A DNA stretch of 7,581 nt from Deltaproteobacteria bacterium. Its GTDB lineage: Bacteria; SAR324; NAC60-12. Shown one piece after another: positions 1-6,123 of the stretch. The stretch is from NCBI GenBank assembly GCA_002730365.1, contig PBZZ01000008.1:2400-9980 (forward strand), given 5' to 3'. How positions within the stretch are numbered: the stretch's first letter is position 1; each line of letters opens with the position of its first letter. The notes beneath the pieces are model-generated. The model had not been told where the DNA came from. It was given only the letters and a program-made list of their open reading frames with translations, and made no database searches. The position numbers and the translations under genes were made by a program.

Positions 1-402
1 GTTGATATAAGAATTGGAACCAGAATTCCTACATATTATACAGCGATTGGCAAAAGTATTCTAGCATTTCTTACACATGAAAAATCACTTGATGTTTTAA
101 AAAAACAGGAACTAGTTGATCCTTACAGCAAGCAAAAAATTGAGTTTGAAAAAATCATCAAAGAGCTTCAAATAATTAGAAAAAAAGGATGGTGTTACAC
201 TGAGCCTGCGCCTGCGATTCGTGTTTTGGCATCACCAATACTAGACCAAAGTAAAAATCCTGTTGGGGCAATAAGCATTGCAGGTCTTCAGTTAAATTCT
301 ACGAAAGATTCATTCATCAAGAATAATATAAACCACTTGCTCAATACAACAGCTCAGCTAGGCCAAGCGCTTTCTATACTTGGATCTTGTGAAAACAATT
401 AA
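1..402 (+). CDS. IclR-family transcriptional regulator, C-terminal effector-binding domain (5' truncated)
   Basis: The frame is open from base 1 to a TAA at 400-402 and gives the last 133 residues of the protein. The start and the N-terminal winged helix-turn-helix DNA-binding domain lie outside the window; family members are usually about 250-270 residues, so roughly half is missing. The visible part is the IclR ligand-binding domain. Near its beginning is G-T-R-I-P followed by T-A-I-G-K-S-I-L-A (residues 6-22), the family's 'G-x-R-x-P-x-x-x-T-A-x-G-K-A-x-L-A' pattern. Later come G-W-x-Y-T-E (63-68), I-R-V-L-A-S-P-I (73-80) and V-G-A-I-S-I-A-G (88-95), the usual core strands. IclR proteins act as dimeric repressors or activators that bind small carboxylates or phenolics; KdgR of pectin-degrading enterobacteria is a member. 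Only 11 bases separate the stop from the next start, so it is probably cotranscribed with the downstream genes and likely controls them. Its effector cannot be read from the sequence. Confidence 0.9.
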   Translation, partial: VDIRIGTRIPTYYTAIGKSILAFLTHEKSLDVLKKQELVDPYSKQKIEFEKIIKELQIIRKKGWCYTEPAPAIRVLASPILDQSKNPVGAISIAGLQLNSTKDSFIKNNINHLLNTTAQLGQALSILGSCENN

Positions 403-408
403 AGGAGA
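403..408 (+). promoter_or_regulatory. Shine-Dalgarno site of the DapA-family gene
   Basis: AGGAGA lies 5 bases ahead of the ATG at 414 and starts right after the regulator's stop codon. It fixes the start of the DapA-family gene and supports cotranscription with the IclR gene. Confidence 0.75.
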
Positions 409-413
409 AATTT

Positions 414-1334
414 ATGAGATTTGGCTACCAGGGAATTTTGCCAGCAATGCAGTGCCCAATGAAAGAGAATTTTGAAATTGACTATGAAGAACTTCAGAGA
501 TTTGCAAACTGGCTCATAAGTTTTGAGGGAGTTAATGGCTTGGTGACAAATGGTCATACTGGAGAAATTTTTTCATTGTCACCAAAAGAAAGGGTAGAAG
601 TAACAAGAGCAGTTGTTGAAGCTGTTGATGGCAAAGTGCCAGTGGTTTCTGGAATTGCTGTGGAGGGTATTCAGGAGGGAATTGAACAAGCTGGAATGCT
701 AAAAGAGGCTGGGGCAGATGGTTTGTTAGTAATGCCGTTTCATCACTGGTTGAGATTTGGTTTTTCTGATGAACATGCAATTGAGTATTTTTCAGAACTC
801 GGAGAAACAAGTGATCTAAATTTAGTTGCTCATATTTATCCAGCTTGGACAAAAGCTAATTATAGTTCTGGTTTATTGGGAGAGCTTTCGAAACTCGAGT
901 GGGTAACAACAATCAAATTAGGCACTCGGGAAATGTCGCAATATGCGAGAGATATTAAAGCTATTAGAGAAAATGGGGAAGGAGTTACAATTCTAACCTG
1001 TCATGATGAATATCTACTTGCTTCTATGGTTCAGGGCGTTGATGGTGCTTTAGTAGGTTTTGCGTCATTTATACCAGATAAAATAACTCAACTTTACGAA
1101 TGCGTAAAAGCAGGTGATTTAAAGGGAGCTCAAGCAATTCAGGAATGGATTCTACCTTTAAAAGAAGCAGTTTATGCCAGCGGAGAGCCCTCAGGAGAGG
1201 CCCACGCAAGAATGAAAACTGCGATGTATTTGTCTGGTAGATTAAAATGTGATGCAGTCAGAAAGCCAATTAAAAAACCTGAAGGAGCGGCGTATCAAAA
1301 AATTCAATCTGCTGTAAAAGGAGCAGGTTTTTAA
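414..1334 (+). CDS. Dihydrodipicolinate synthase (DapA)-family aldolase/dehydratase
   Basis: This is a 306-residue class I aldolase-type TIM barrel of the DapA / N-acetylneuraminate lyase superfamily, a normal length for the family, presumed cytoplasmic. The substrate-carboxylate loop G-H-T-G-E is at residues 47-51 (G-T-T-G-E in DapA). The catalytic tyrosine is Y142 in H-I-Y-P, and the Schiff-base lysine is K168 in T-T-I-K-L-G-T. The C-terminal part has the family's G-V-D-G-A-L-V-G-F barrel end (208-216). In E. coli DapA the tyrosine is followed five residues later by Arg138, which holds the semialdehyde carboxylate; here that position is K147, so true lysine-biosynthetic DapA is unlikely. 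Family members in catabolic operons act on 2-keto-3-deoxy sugar acids (KDG aldolase, 5-keto-4-deoxyglucarate dehydratase) or on hydroxyproline-derived acids. Its position between an IclR regulator and a transporter with a uronate lyase favours a sugar-acid role, which is inference. The ATG at 414 has a good ribosome site and is the only sensible start. Confidence 0.88.
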   Translation: MRFGYQGILPAMQCPMKENFEIDYEELQRFANWLISFEGVNGLVTNGHTGEIFSLSPKERVEVTRAVVEAVDGKVPVVSGIAVEGIQEGIEQAGMLKEAGADGLLVMPFHHWLRFGFSDEHAIEYFSELGETSDLNLVAHIYPAWTKANYSSGLLGELSKLEWVTTIKLGTREMSQYARDIKAIRENGEGVTILTCHDEYLLASMVQGVDGALVGFASFIPDKITQLYECVKAGDLKGAQAIQEWILPLKEAVYASGEPSGEAHARMKTAMYLSGRLKCDAVRKPIKKPEGAAYQKIQSAVKGAGF

Positions 1335-1448
1335 TGGAGAAAATAATGAGATCAAAACAAGTTATCAGACCGCCATAGAACTACTAGATATTTTGTAAAT
1401 GGTAGGACTTTACGGGATCCTTCAAAAGTTAATTTAGAAAGAGGATAT
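1335..1448 (+). other. Spacer between DapA-family gene and binding-protein gene, with short ORFs
   Basis: This 114-base stretch has no recognisable gene. An ATG overlapping the previous stop (TAATG, start at 1334) opens a 14-codon frame ending at TAG 1376-1378. It has AGGAG at 1319-1323 as a possible ribosome site, and a second in-frame ATG at 1346 has GGAGA just before it. From 1350 the frame of the following gene is also open, without an ATG until 1449. No convincing terminator hairpin is present. Promoter-like hexamers (TTATCA at 1362, GATATT at 1387) are weak and poorly spaced, so it remains open whether the binding-protein gene has its own promoter here. Confidence 0.4.
1438..1445 (+). 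promoter_or_regulatory. Shine-Dalgarno site of the substrate-binding protein gene
   Basis: AAAGAGGA ends three bases before the ATG at 1449. The spacing is short but the purine run is clear. It supports the ATG at 1449, which also gives a complete signal peptide, over any upstream start in the same open frame. Confidence 0.6.
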
Positions 1449-3065
1449 ATGAAAAAATTTAGCTTATTCATGGTGGCAATTTCATTGGCAGCTGGACAAG
1501 TTTTTGCGGGAGGTCACAAAGCTCTCCCAAGCGATGCAGCTGAAGAACAAGTTTTAAGAATTGCCACATCTTCAGCAGGTGAAAATTCCTTCATCTTTAC
1601 GGGATTAAGTGGTGGTGGTGATCATCAAAACTGGCAATCATTTCTGTGGGTGCCCCCAATGTACTTTGATGAAAATAAAGAACTTCAGCCGGGAGTTTTC
1701 ACCAAATGGGAGTCAAATTCTGAATTTACAGAATGGACTTTCAGCATAGATCCAAGAGCAAAGTTTTCTGATGGTTCAAAACTTACTGCCCAAGATGCAA
1801 AAGATACTTGGGAAGCCATGGCAAATCCTGATTCTCGGAACGGAAGGATCGTAGGTTACATTGGTAACGTACAGGGGTTTGAAGATGCGAGAGAGAAAAA
1901 GACTGACACAATTTCAGGTCTCATAGCCGAAGGTTCAACCCTCAGAGTCAAACTCAAGAATCCTGACCCAATCTTTCATTGGCGAATTTCCACTGCACAT
2001 ATGAATGTGGTGAAGGGCAGTCAGGCAAAGTCAGGGTTTGATTACTGGAAACCTGAGAATAGTCCAGCATTTTCAGGACCGTATGTACTAAGCCAGTATA
2101 ACCCTGATCAAAACACAGCAACCTTCACCCCAAATGACAATTGGTGGATGGATGAAGGGCCATACTTAGAAAAGATCACCTTTCAGTTCGTAAATGATGG
2201 CGACACACTGGCAGCGATGTTCCAAAACGAACAAATCGATCTTTCAATGCAGCAACCATCACCGATCCTCAAAAAGATCATGCCTGATGTTTTTGAACCT
2301 GCCCCGAGAATTGGTTTCAATTCATTCTGGTTCAATGTAAGTGCAGCCCCAACTGATGACCCAATGGTGCGCAAAGCTCTTGTTATGGCAATTGATCCCA
2401 AGGAGATCTATAAAGCTGCATTCCCGAAGTCACAGTTTGAATCAGTAATGCCAAGGCAATTCATGGATCCAAATCTACAGTGCTATGACGATAGCATAGT
2501 TTATTATGATTACGATCCAGAGGGTGCTAAGGCTGCATTGGCAGCATCCAGTTATGGTGGACCAGGGAATTTGCCTAAACTTCGTGTGACCCCTCGAGCT
2601 ACATGGCCACCGCTGAAAAGAGGAATGGAATACGCTATGGAACAATGGAGAACTGTGTTAGGTATCCAGAATGTTGAATTTAAGGATAAACCACAAAACT
2701 TTGGAAGTGATGAAGCGAAAGTGAACGTTTCCAGGGATGATGTTGCTGCGAGATTTCCAGATCCAGCAGTTTATGTCTTCAAAGGAACTCATTCTACTGG
2801 ACCAATTGCCAGTGGTTCAATGATGAGAGCCTATAAGAACGAAAAGATAGACATGTTGCTGGACGAGGCAATGATGGTGGAACCATCTCATCCAAAGCGT
2901 TGTGCCCTTGCACATGAAGCACAAAGACTATTCCTCAATGACTGGCCAATGATCATTCTCGGAAAGCCTTTGGAGAGTATCAACAGAAGAGGATACGTAA
3001 AAAATGTCTTCAGCGGTCCTGATATCGCAAGACACGCACCCTGGAAAATTTATATTTCGAAATAA
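1449..3065 (+). CDS. Periplasmic substrate-binding protein of an Opp/Dpp-type ABC transporter (SBP_bac_5)
   Basis: This 538-residue protein is the extracytoplasmic ligand receptor of the transporter encoded downstream. Residues 1-20 form a Sec signal peptide: K-K at positions 2-3, a hydrophobic core and V-F-A before the expected cleavage after A20. There is no lipobox cysteine, so it should be a free periplasmic protein as in Gram-negatives. The family-5 hallmark W-T-F-S-I-D-P-x-A-K-F-S-D-G-S-x-L-T-A-Q-D (96-116) is clear, followed by F-S-G-P-Y-V-L (208-214) and N-x-N-W-W (around 229-233), which are common in this family. The only two cysteines, C345 and C485, could form a disulfide in the oxidising periplasm. 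Family members bind peptides, nickel complexes, opines or oligosaccharides, so the family alone does not give the ligand. The neighbouring PL22-type lyase suggests a uronic-acid oligomer. A terminator follows the gene, which would allow more of this protein than of the permeases. Confidence 0.93.
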   Translation: MKKFSLFMVAISLAAGQVFAGGHKALPSDAAEEQVLRIATSSAGENSFIFTGLSGGGDHQNWQSFLWVPPMYFDENKELQPGVFTKWESNSEFTEWTFSIDPRAKFSDGSKLTAQDAKDTWEAMANPDSRNGRIVGYIGNVQGFEDAREKKTDTISGLIAEGSTLRVKLKNPDPIFHWRISTAHMNVVKGSQAKSGFDYWKPENSPAFSGPYVLSQYNPDQNTATFTPNDNWWMDEGPYLEKITFQFVNDGDTLAAMFQNEQIDLSMQQPSPILKKIMPDVFEPAPRIGFNSFWFNVSAAPTDDPMVRKALVMAIDPKEIYKAAFPKSQFESVMPRQFMDPNLQCYDDSIVYYDYDPEGAKAALAASSYGGPGNLPKLRVTPRATWPPLKRGMEYAMEQWRTVLGIQNVEFKDKPQNFGSDEAKVNVSRDDVAARFPDPAVYVFKGTHSTGPIASGSMMRAYKNEKIDMLLDEAMMVEPSHPKRCALAHEAQRLFLNDWPMIILGKPLESINRRGYVKNVFSGPDIARHAPWKIYISK

Positions 3066-3085
3066 CATTTTCCAGACTCACAGTA

Positions 3086-3103
3086 ACTAAATTTACTAAA
3101 TTT
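3086..3103 (+). repeat. Two tandem copies of a 9-base AT-rich unit
   Basis: ACTAAATTT occurs twice head to tail just after the binding-protein stop and before the terminator hairpin. It may be a chance feature of AT-rich untranslated sequence; no function is visible. Confidence 0.45.
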
Positions 3104-3115
3104 TTAACTTTAACT

Positions 3116-3140
3116 AGGCCGTCCTTGACGGCCTTTTTTT
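3116..3140 (+). terminator. Intrinsic (rho-independent) terminator after the binding-protein gene
   Basis: The perfect stem AGGCCGTC / GACGGCCT (3116-3123 and 3127-3134) closes a three-base CTT loop and is followed by a T-tract to 3140. It is the strongest GC-rich hairpin seen in this AT-rich window. It lies between the binding protein and the first permease gene of the same transporter, so it probably works as a partial terminator or as an mRNA-stabilising 3' end for the binding-protein message. The permease ATG is the next base after the T-tract. Confidence 0.92.
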
Positions 3141-4085
3141 ATGATCTCTTTTGTTTCAATAAGAATTTTTCGATGGATATCAGGCTTACTACTAGTTTTA
3201 CTAGTAAGCTATGCAATGATGTTTTATGGAGGAGGTGATCCAATTAAACAAATGTTTCTCGATGAGTTAGGTAATACCCAGTATCTTGATCAAAAAATGA
3301 TTGACAGCGAGAGAGAAAAATATGGGTTAAATGATCCGTTTTTGGTGCAATTTAAAAATTACCTTTTCAATATTACTCAAGGTGATTGGGGGACTTCTTA
3401 CCGAGCTCAGCGGCCTGTTTTAGACATGATAAAGCCTAGATTATGGATTTCGATTCAGCTGGGTTTTGCTGCTACCATTTTTATGGCATTAGTTGGTATA
3501 CCCTTGGGGATAATGGCGGCATTATACCATAACAAATGGATTGATTTAACTATTGTGGGTACAATTGTAACCATTAATGCTATTCCAATTTTCGTAACTG
3601 GACCACTATTGTTACTGTTTTTCGTGTTGGTTGTGCCAATAATGAATGTTCCATACGGATGGAATGGTTTATTCGATTCTCAGGTGATTTTACCAATCGT
3701 GGTTATCACAATTTCTACACTGCCAATTGTTCTACGCCAAACCAGAACTTCGGTTTTGGAAATTAAAAATGAAGATTACATCAGAACAGCAAGAGCAAAA
3801 GGTCTAACGGAAAGAAAAATTATACTTAAACATGTTTTAAGGCCTGCGCTTACACCAGTCATTACCTCTTTAGGCCTTGTAATGATTACTCTAGTGAATG
3901 GGGCATTGTTCGTAGAATTAATCTTCAATATTCCTGGGTTCGGAAAAATGACAATAGATGCAATACGAGACGTTGATCACCCCCTAATAATGTCAACTGT
4001 TCTTGTTGGCACACTAGTAGTGATGGGAAGTAACCTCATTGTAGATCTGATCTACTTCATCTTAGATCCAAGAATCAATAATTAA
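3141..4085 (+). CDS. Opp/Dpp-type ABC transporter permease, DppB-like
   Basis: This 314-residue inner-membrane protein is one half of the transport channel. It starts with a membrane helix (about residues 10-29) and then has the DppB-type periplasmic region with Y-G-L-N-D-P (61-66) and Q-G-D-W-G-T-S (80-86). The remaining helices surround the EAA loop at about 212-236 (Y-I-R-T-A-R-A-K-G-L through H-V-L-R-P-A-L), which docks on the ATPase. The end, V-E-L-I-F-x-I-P-G-F-G (258-268) and D-L-I-Y-F-I-L-D-P-R-I (302-312), is typical of DppB. The start is odd: ATG 3141 immediately follows the terminator T-tract, and an in-frame TGA at 3126-3128 rules out an earlier start. No Shine-Dalgarno sequence is possible, because the upstream bases are the hairpin and T's. 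Translation may depend on hairpin opening or be weak. Its stop is four bases from the next permease start. Confidence 0.93.
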   Translation: MISFVSIRIFRWISGLLLVLLVSYAMMFYGGGDPIKQMFLDELGNTQYLDQKMIDSEREKYGLNDPFLVQFKNYLFNITQGDWGTSYRAQRPVLDMIKPRLWISIQLGFAATIFMALVGIPLGIMAALYHNKWIDLTIVGTIVTINAIPIFVTGPLLLLFFVLVVPIMNVPYGWNGLFDSQVILPIVVITISTLPIVLRQTRTSVLEIKNEDYIRTARAKGLTERKIILKHVLRPALTPVITSLGLVMITLVNGALFVELIFNIPGFGKMTIDAIRDVDHPLIMSTVLVGTLVVMGSNLIVDLIYFILDPRINN

Positions 4086-4089
4086 TTTA

Positions 4090-5016
4090 ATGCAAACTAC
4101 AAAAAGTCTAACTCAATTAGCGTTAGCAAGGCTTGCAAAAAATTATCTTGCGCAGATTGGGTTCTTGATTGTTATTTTGTTCCTCCTGATTGCTATTTTT
4201 GGACCTCTCATAGCACCGTATGATTTCTTATCTCAAAACATTGATAGAGCTCTTGAAGAGCCAAGTTTAGATCACCTGATGGGAACAGACCCAATGGGTA
4301 GAGACATATTTAGTCGAATGATTTTTGGAGCGCGTACAGCAGCAATTGTTGCATTTACCACCACAATTATTAGTCTCATTTTAGGAATCATCATCGGAAC
4401 AATTGCAGGATTCTCAGGTGGAAAGATAGATTCCATTCTCATGTGGTTTACAGATGTGACAATGTCAGTGCCAGGTTTGTTGTTAGCGATTCTGATCAAT
4501 GCCTCAATTAAACCTCCAATTTCAAATTTTTTTGATTCCTTGTATCAGACAACAAAAAATCCATTTTTTCTAAATACTTATTTAATTGATTTTGTCATTG
4601 TCTTTGGTGCGATTGCTTTAATAAGTTGGCCGGGATATGCGCGCATCATCAGAGGACAAATTTTGAGCTTAAGACAGCAAGTCTTTGTCGAAGCAGCTGT
4701 GTCAATGGGGTCTGGCTTTTGGCACATGATGCGTAAACACTTGGTACCTAACGCCATCGGACCAATTGTGGTAACTGTTACGCAAGGAATTGGAGCAGCA
4801 ATTTTACTTGAATCTTCACTTAGTTTTCTAGGTGTTGGAGTTCAACCACCAAATGCGAGTTGGGGGAGTATGTTATCAGACAGCCTATCATTGTGGAGGA
4901 GCTTCCCTCACTTGATGCTTGTACCTGCAATCACCATTGGAATCATCCAAATCGCTTTCATTTTCCTAGGTGATGGAATTAATGATGCGCTGAATCCAAA
5001 ACAGAGTAGGAGGTAA
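4090..5016 (+). CDS. Opp/Dpp-type ABC transporter permease, DppC-like
   Basis: This 308-residue inner-membrane protein pairs with the DppB-like permease. The N-terminal OppC_N region has a helix at about 22-42 followed by I-A-P-Y-D (41-45). Then comes the family motif H-L-M-G-T-D-P-M-G-R-D-I-F-S-R (62-76). The EAA loop is at about 198-222 (V-F-V-E-A-A through H-L-V-P-N-A-I-G-P), followed by E-S-S-L-S-F-L-G-V-G-V-Q-P-P (241-254) and W-G-S-M-L (258-262). Between the third and fourth predicted helices, roughly residues 138-167 form a polar, aromatic-rich loop that looks longer than in classical DppC. This loop faces the periplasm and could touch the binding protein. No clear ribosome site precedes the ATG, which lies four bases after the previous stop, so translational coupling is likely. 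Its own end carries the ribosome site of the next gene. Confidence 0.93.
   Translation: MQTTKSLTQLALARLAKNYLAQIGFLIVILFLLIAIFGPLIAPYDFLSQNIDRALEEPSLDHLMGTDPMGRDIFSRMIFGARTAAIVAFTTTIISLILGIIIGTIAGFSGGKIDSILMWFTDVTMSVPGLLLAILINASIKPPISNFFDSLYQTTKNPFFLNTYLIDFVIVFGAIALISWPGYARIIRGQILSLRQQVFVEAAVSMGSGFWHMMRKHLVPNAIGPIVVTVTQGIGAAILLESSLSFLGVGVQPPNASWGSMLSDSLSLWRSFPHLMLVPAITIGIIQIAFIFLGDGINDALNPKQSRR
5007..5014 (+). promoter_or_regulatory. Strong Shine-Dalgarno site selecting the GTG start of the lyase-family gene
   Basis: TAGGAGGT overlaps the last codons of the permease gene and lies about four bases ahead of the GTG at 5018. It is the best match to the anti-SD sequence in the window and decides in favour of the GTG start; no nearby ATG in this frame competes. 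Confidence 0.8.
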
Positions 5017-5017
5017 A

Positions 5018-6115
5018 GTGAATCCAAAGAAATTTCCTAAAGAATCATTGTCTTTTAAGGACGAAGAAACGGGGAATGATATCATTCAGTTGACAAGTCA
5101 CAAATCAGTCCACCATCATCCATTTTTCCATGTGAATGCGTACAATTTGAATCAGGACAAACTTTATTTCATCTCTCATCGCAATGGTTCGCCTCAAATT
5201 ATGTTTGCAGATATGCAAACTGAAAATTTATATCAAATAACTGAATTCATCGATCTAAATGAATGGTCGATTAATCCTTCTTTGGATGGGAAGTACGTAT
5301 ATTTCACTGCTGGGTTCAATGGATGGAGGGTAGAAGTTGAAACAGGAAAAGAAGAAAAGATTATTGAATTTCAGGCTGACGGAATGAAAGAGAAGGGGAT
5401 GGTTGCCGCAGCAATGGGAACAACTTGTCTCTCAAATTCTGGGAAATGGTGGGGAGTTACCTACAAGGTGGCTGAGAAATCAAGATTCATGATCATTGAC
5501 ACTGAAAATGGTGAAGGCAAAATTATACTGGAGGCAAATAGTATTTCGCACATGCAATTCTGTCCAGATGATGAAGAACAAATTTTTTATGCTGGACCTC
5601 TAACAGATCGAGTTTGGACTATCCGTTTAGATGGATCCGGAAATCAAAGAGTTTATGAGAAACAGCCTCAAGAGTGGATTACACATGAGTCATGGCTGCC
5701 CAAAACAAATGAGATTGCTTTTGTAGATTGGCCAAATGGAATGAGAGCGATCAACATTCACACAAAAAAAGAACGGCAACTGACTCACTTTAACGCTTGG
5801 CATGCCATTTCTAACCACGCGGGTTCGAGAATAATTGCTGACACAAATTTCCCTGATATTGGCTTACAAATCTTTGATCCAGATGATCAGAATTTCCAAC
5901 ATGAGACAATATGTTTGCCAAAATCTTCATCTGTTGGCGAGCATTGGAATGGTCCATTCCCTTATGGAAACGGACCTGTCAAGGTTTACGCGCCACAAAA
6001 TACACATCCTCACCCTAGATTTTCTCCTGACGATAAAAAAGTTGTTTACACAAGTGATTGTTCTGGTTTTTCCCAAGTATACCAGGTCTCAATACCACAA
6101 CATCACTGGAATTAA
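5018..6115 (+). CDS. Oligogalacturonate lyase family protein (PL22-type beta-propeller)
   Basis: This 365-residue protein has no signal peptide, so it is cytoplasmic like known oligogalacturonate lyases, which cut short uronides by metal-assisted beta-elimination. TolB-like propeller blades repeat along the chain (for example D-K-L-Y-F-I-S-H-R-N-G at 47-57, G-K-Y-V-Y-F-T-A-G at 91-99, K-K-V-V-Y-T-S-D at 340-347). Catalytic residues match the family by spacing. R198 in R-V-W lies 25 residues before H223 in T-H-E-S-W, as Arg217 and His242 do in the Yersinia enzyme. H262 in H-A-I-S-N fits the first metal ligand. Q327, H330 and H332 in Q-N-T-H-P-H-P fit Gln350, His353 and His355. The protein is somewhat shorter than the enterobacterial enzyme (about 388 residues). 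It starts at GTG, two bases after the permease stop's first A-rich bases, inside the transporter operon, so product and uptake are coregulated. The fold and active site are well supported; galacturonide as the substrate is inference, and other uronides are possible. A plain TolB/WD40-like protein is the less likely alternative. Confidence 0.85.
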   Translation: MNPKKFPKESLSFKDEETGNDIIQLTSHKSVHHHPFFHVNAYNLNQDKLYFISHRNGSPQIMFADMQTENLYQITEFIDLNEWSINPSLDGKYVYFTAGFNGWRVEVETGKEEKIIEFQADGMKEKGMVAAAMGTTCLSNSGKWWGVTYKVAEKSRFMIIDTENGEGKIILEANSISHMQFCPDDEEQIFYAGPLTDRVWTIRLDGSGNQRVYEKQPQEWITHESWLPKTNEIAFVDWPNGMRAINIHTKKERQLTHFNAWHAISNHAGSRIIADTNFPDIGLQIFDPDDQNFQHETICLPKSSSVGEHWNGPFPYGNGPVKVYAPQNTHPHPRFSPDDKKVVYTSDCSGFSQVYQVSIPQHHWN

Positions 6116-6123
6116 TAAAATTG

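Noticed and set aside
532..852. 106-codon open frame on the minus strand
   Set aside because: It lies wholly inside the DapA-family gene, is leucine- and glutamine-rich low-complexity sequence with no domain, and is explained as an antisense shadow.
1362..1392. Promoter-like hexamers TTATCA and GATATT before the binding-protein gene
   Set aside because: Each matches only 4 of 6 consensus bases and the 19-base spacing is long; in AT-rich DNA such matches are expected by chance.
2183..2401. 72-codon minus-strand open frame
   Set aside because: Antisense shadow inside the binding-protein gene with no recognisable motif.
4272..4499. 75-codon minus-strand open frame
   Set aside because: Antisense shadow of the conserved DppC-like permease; no motif.
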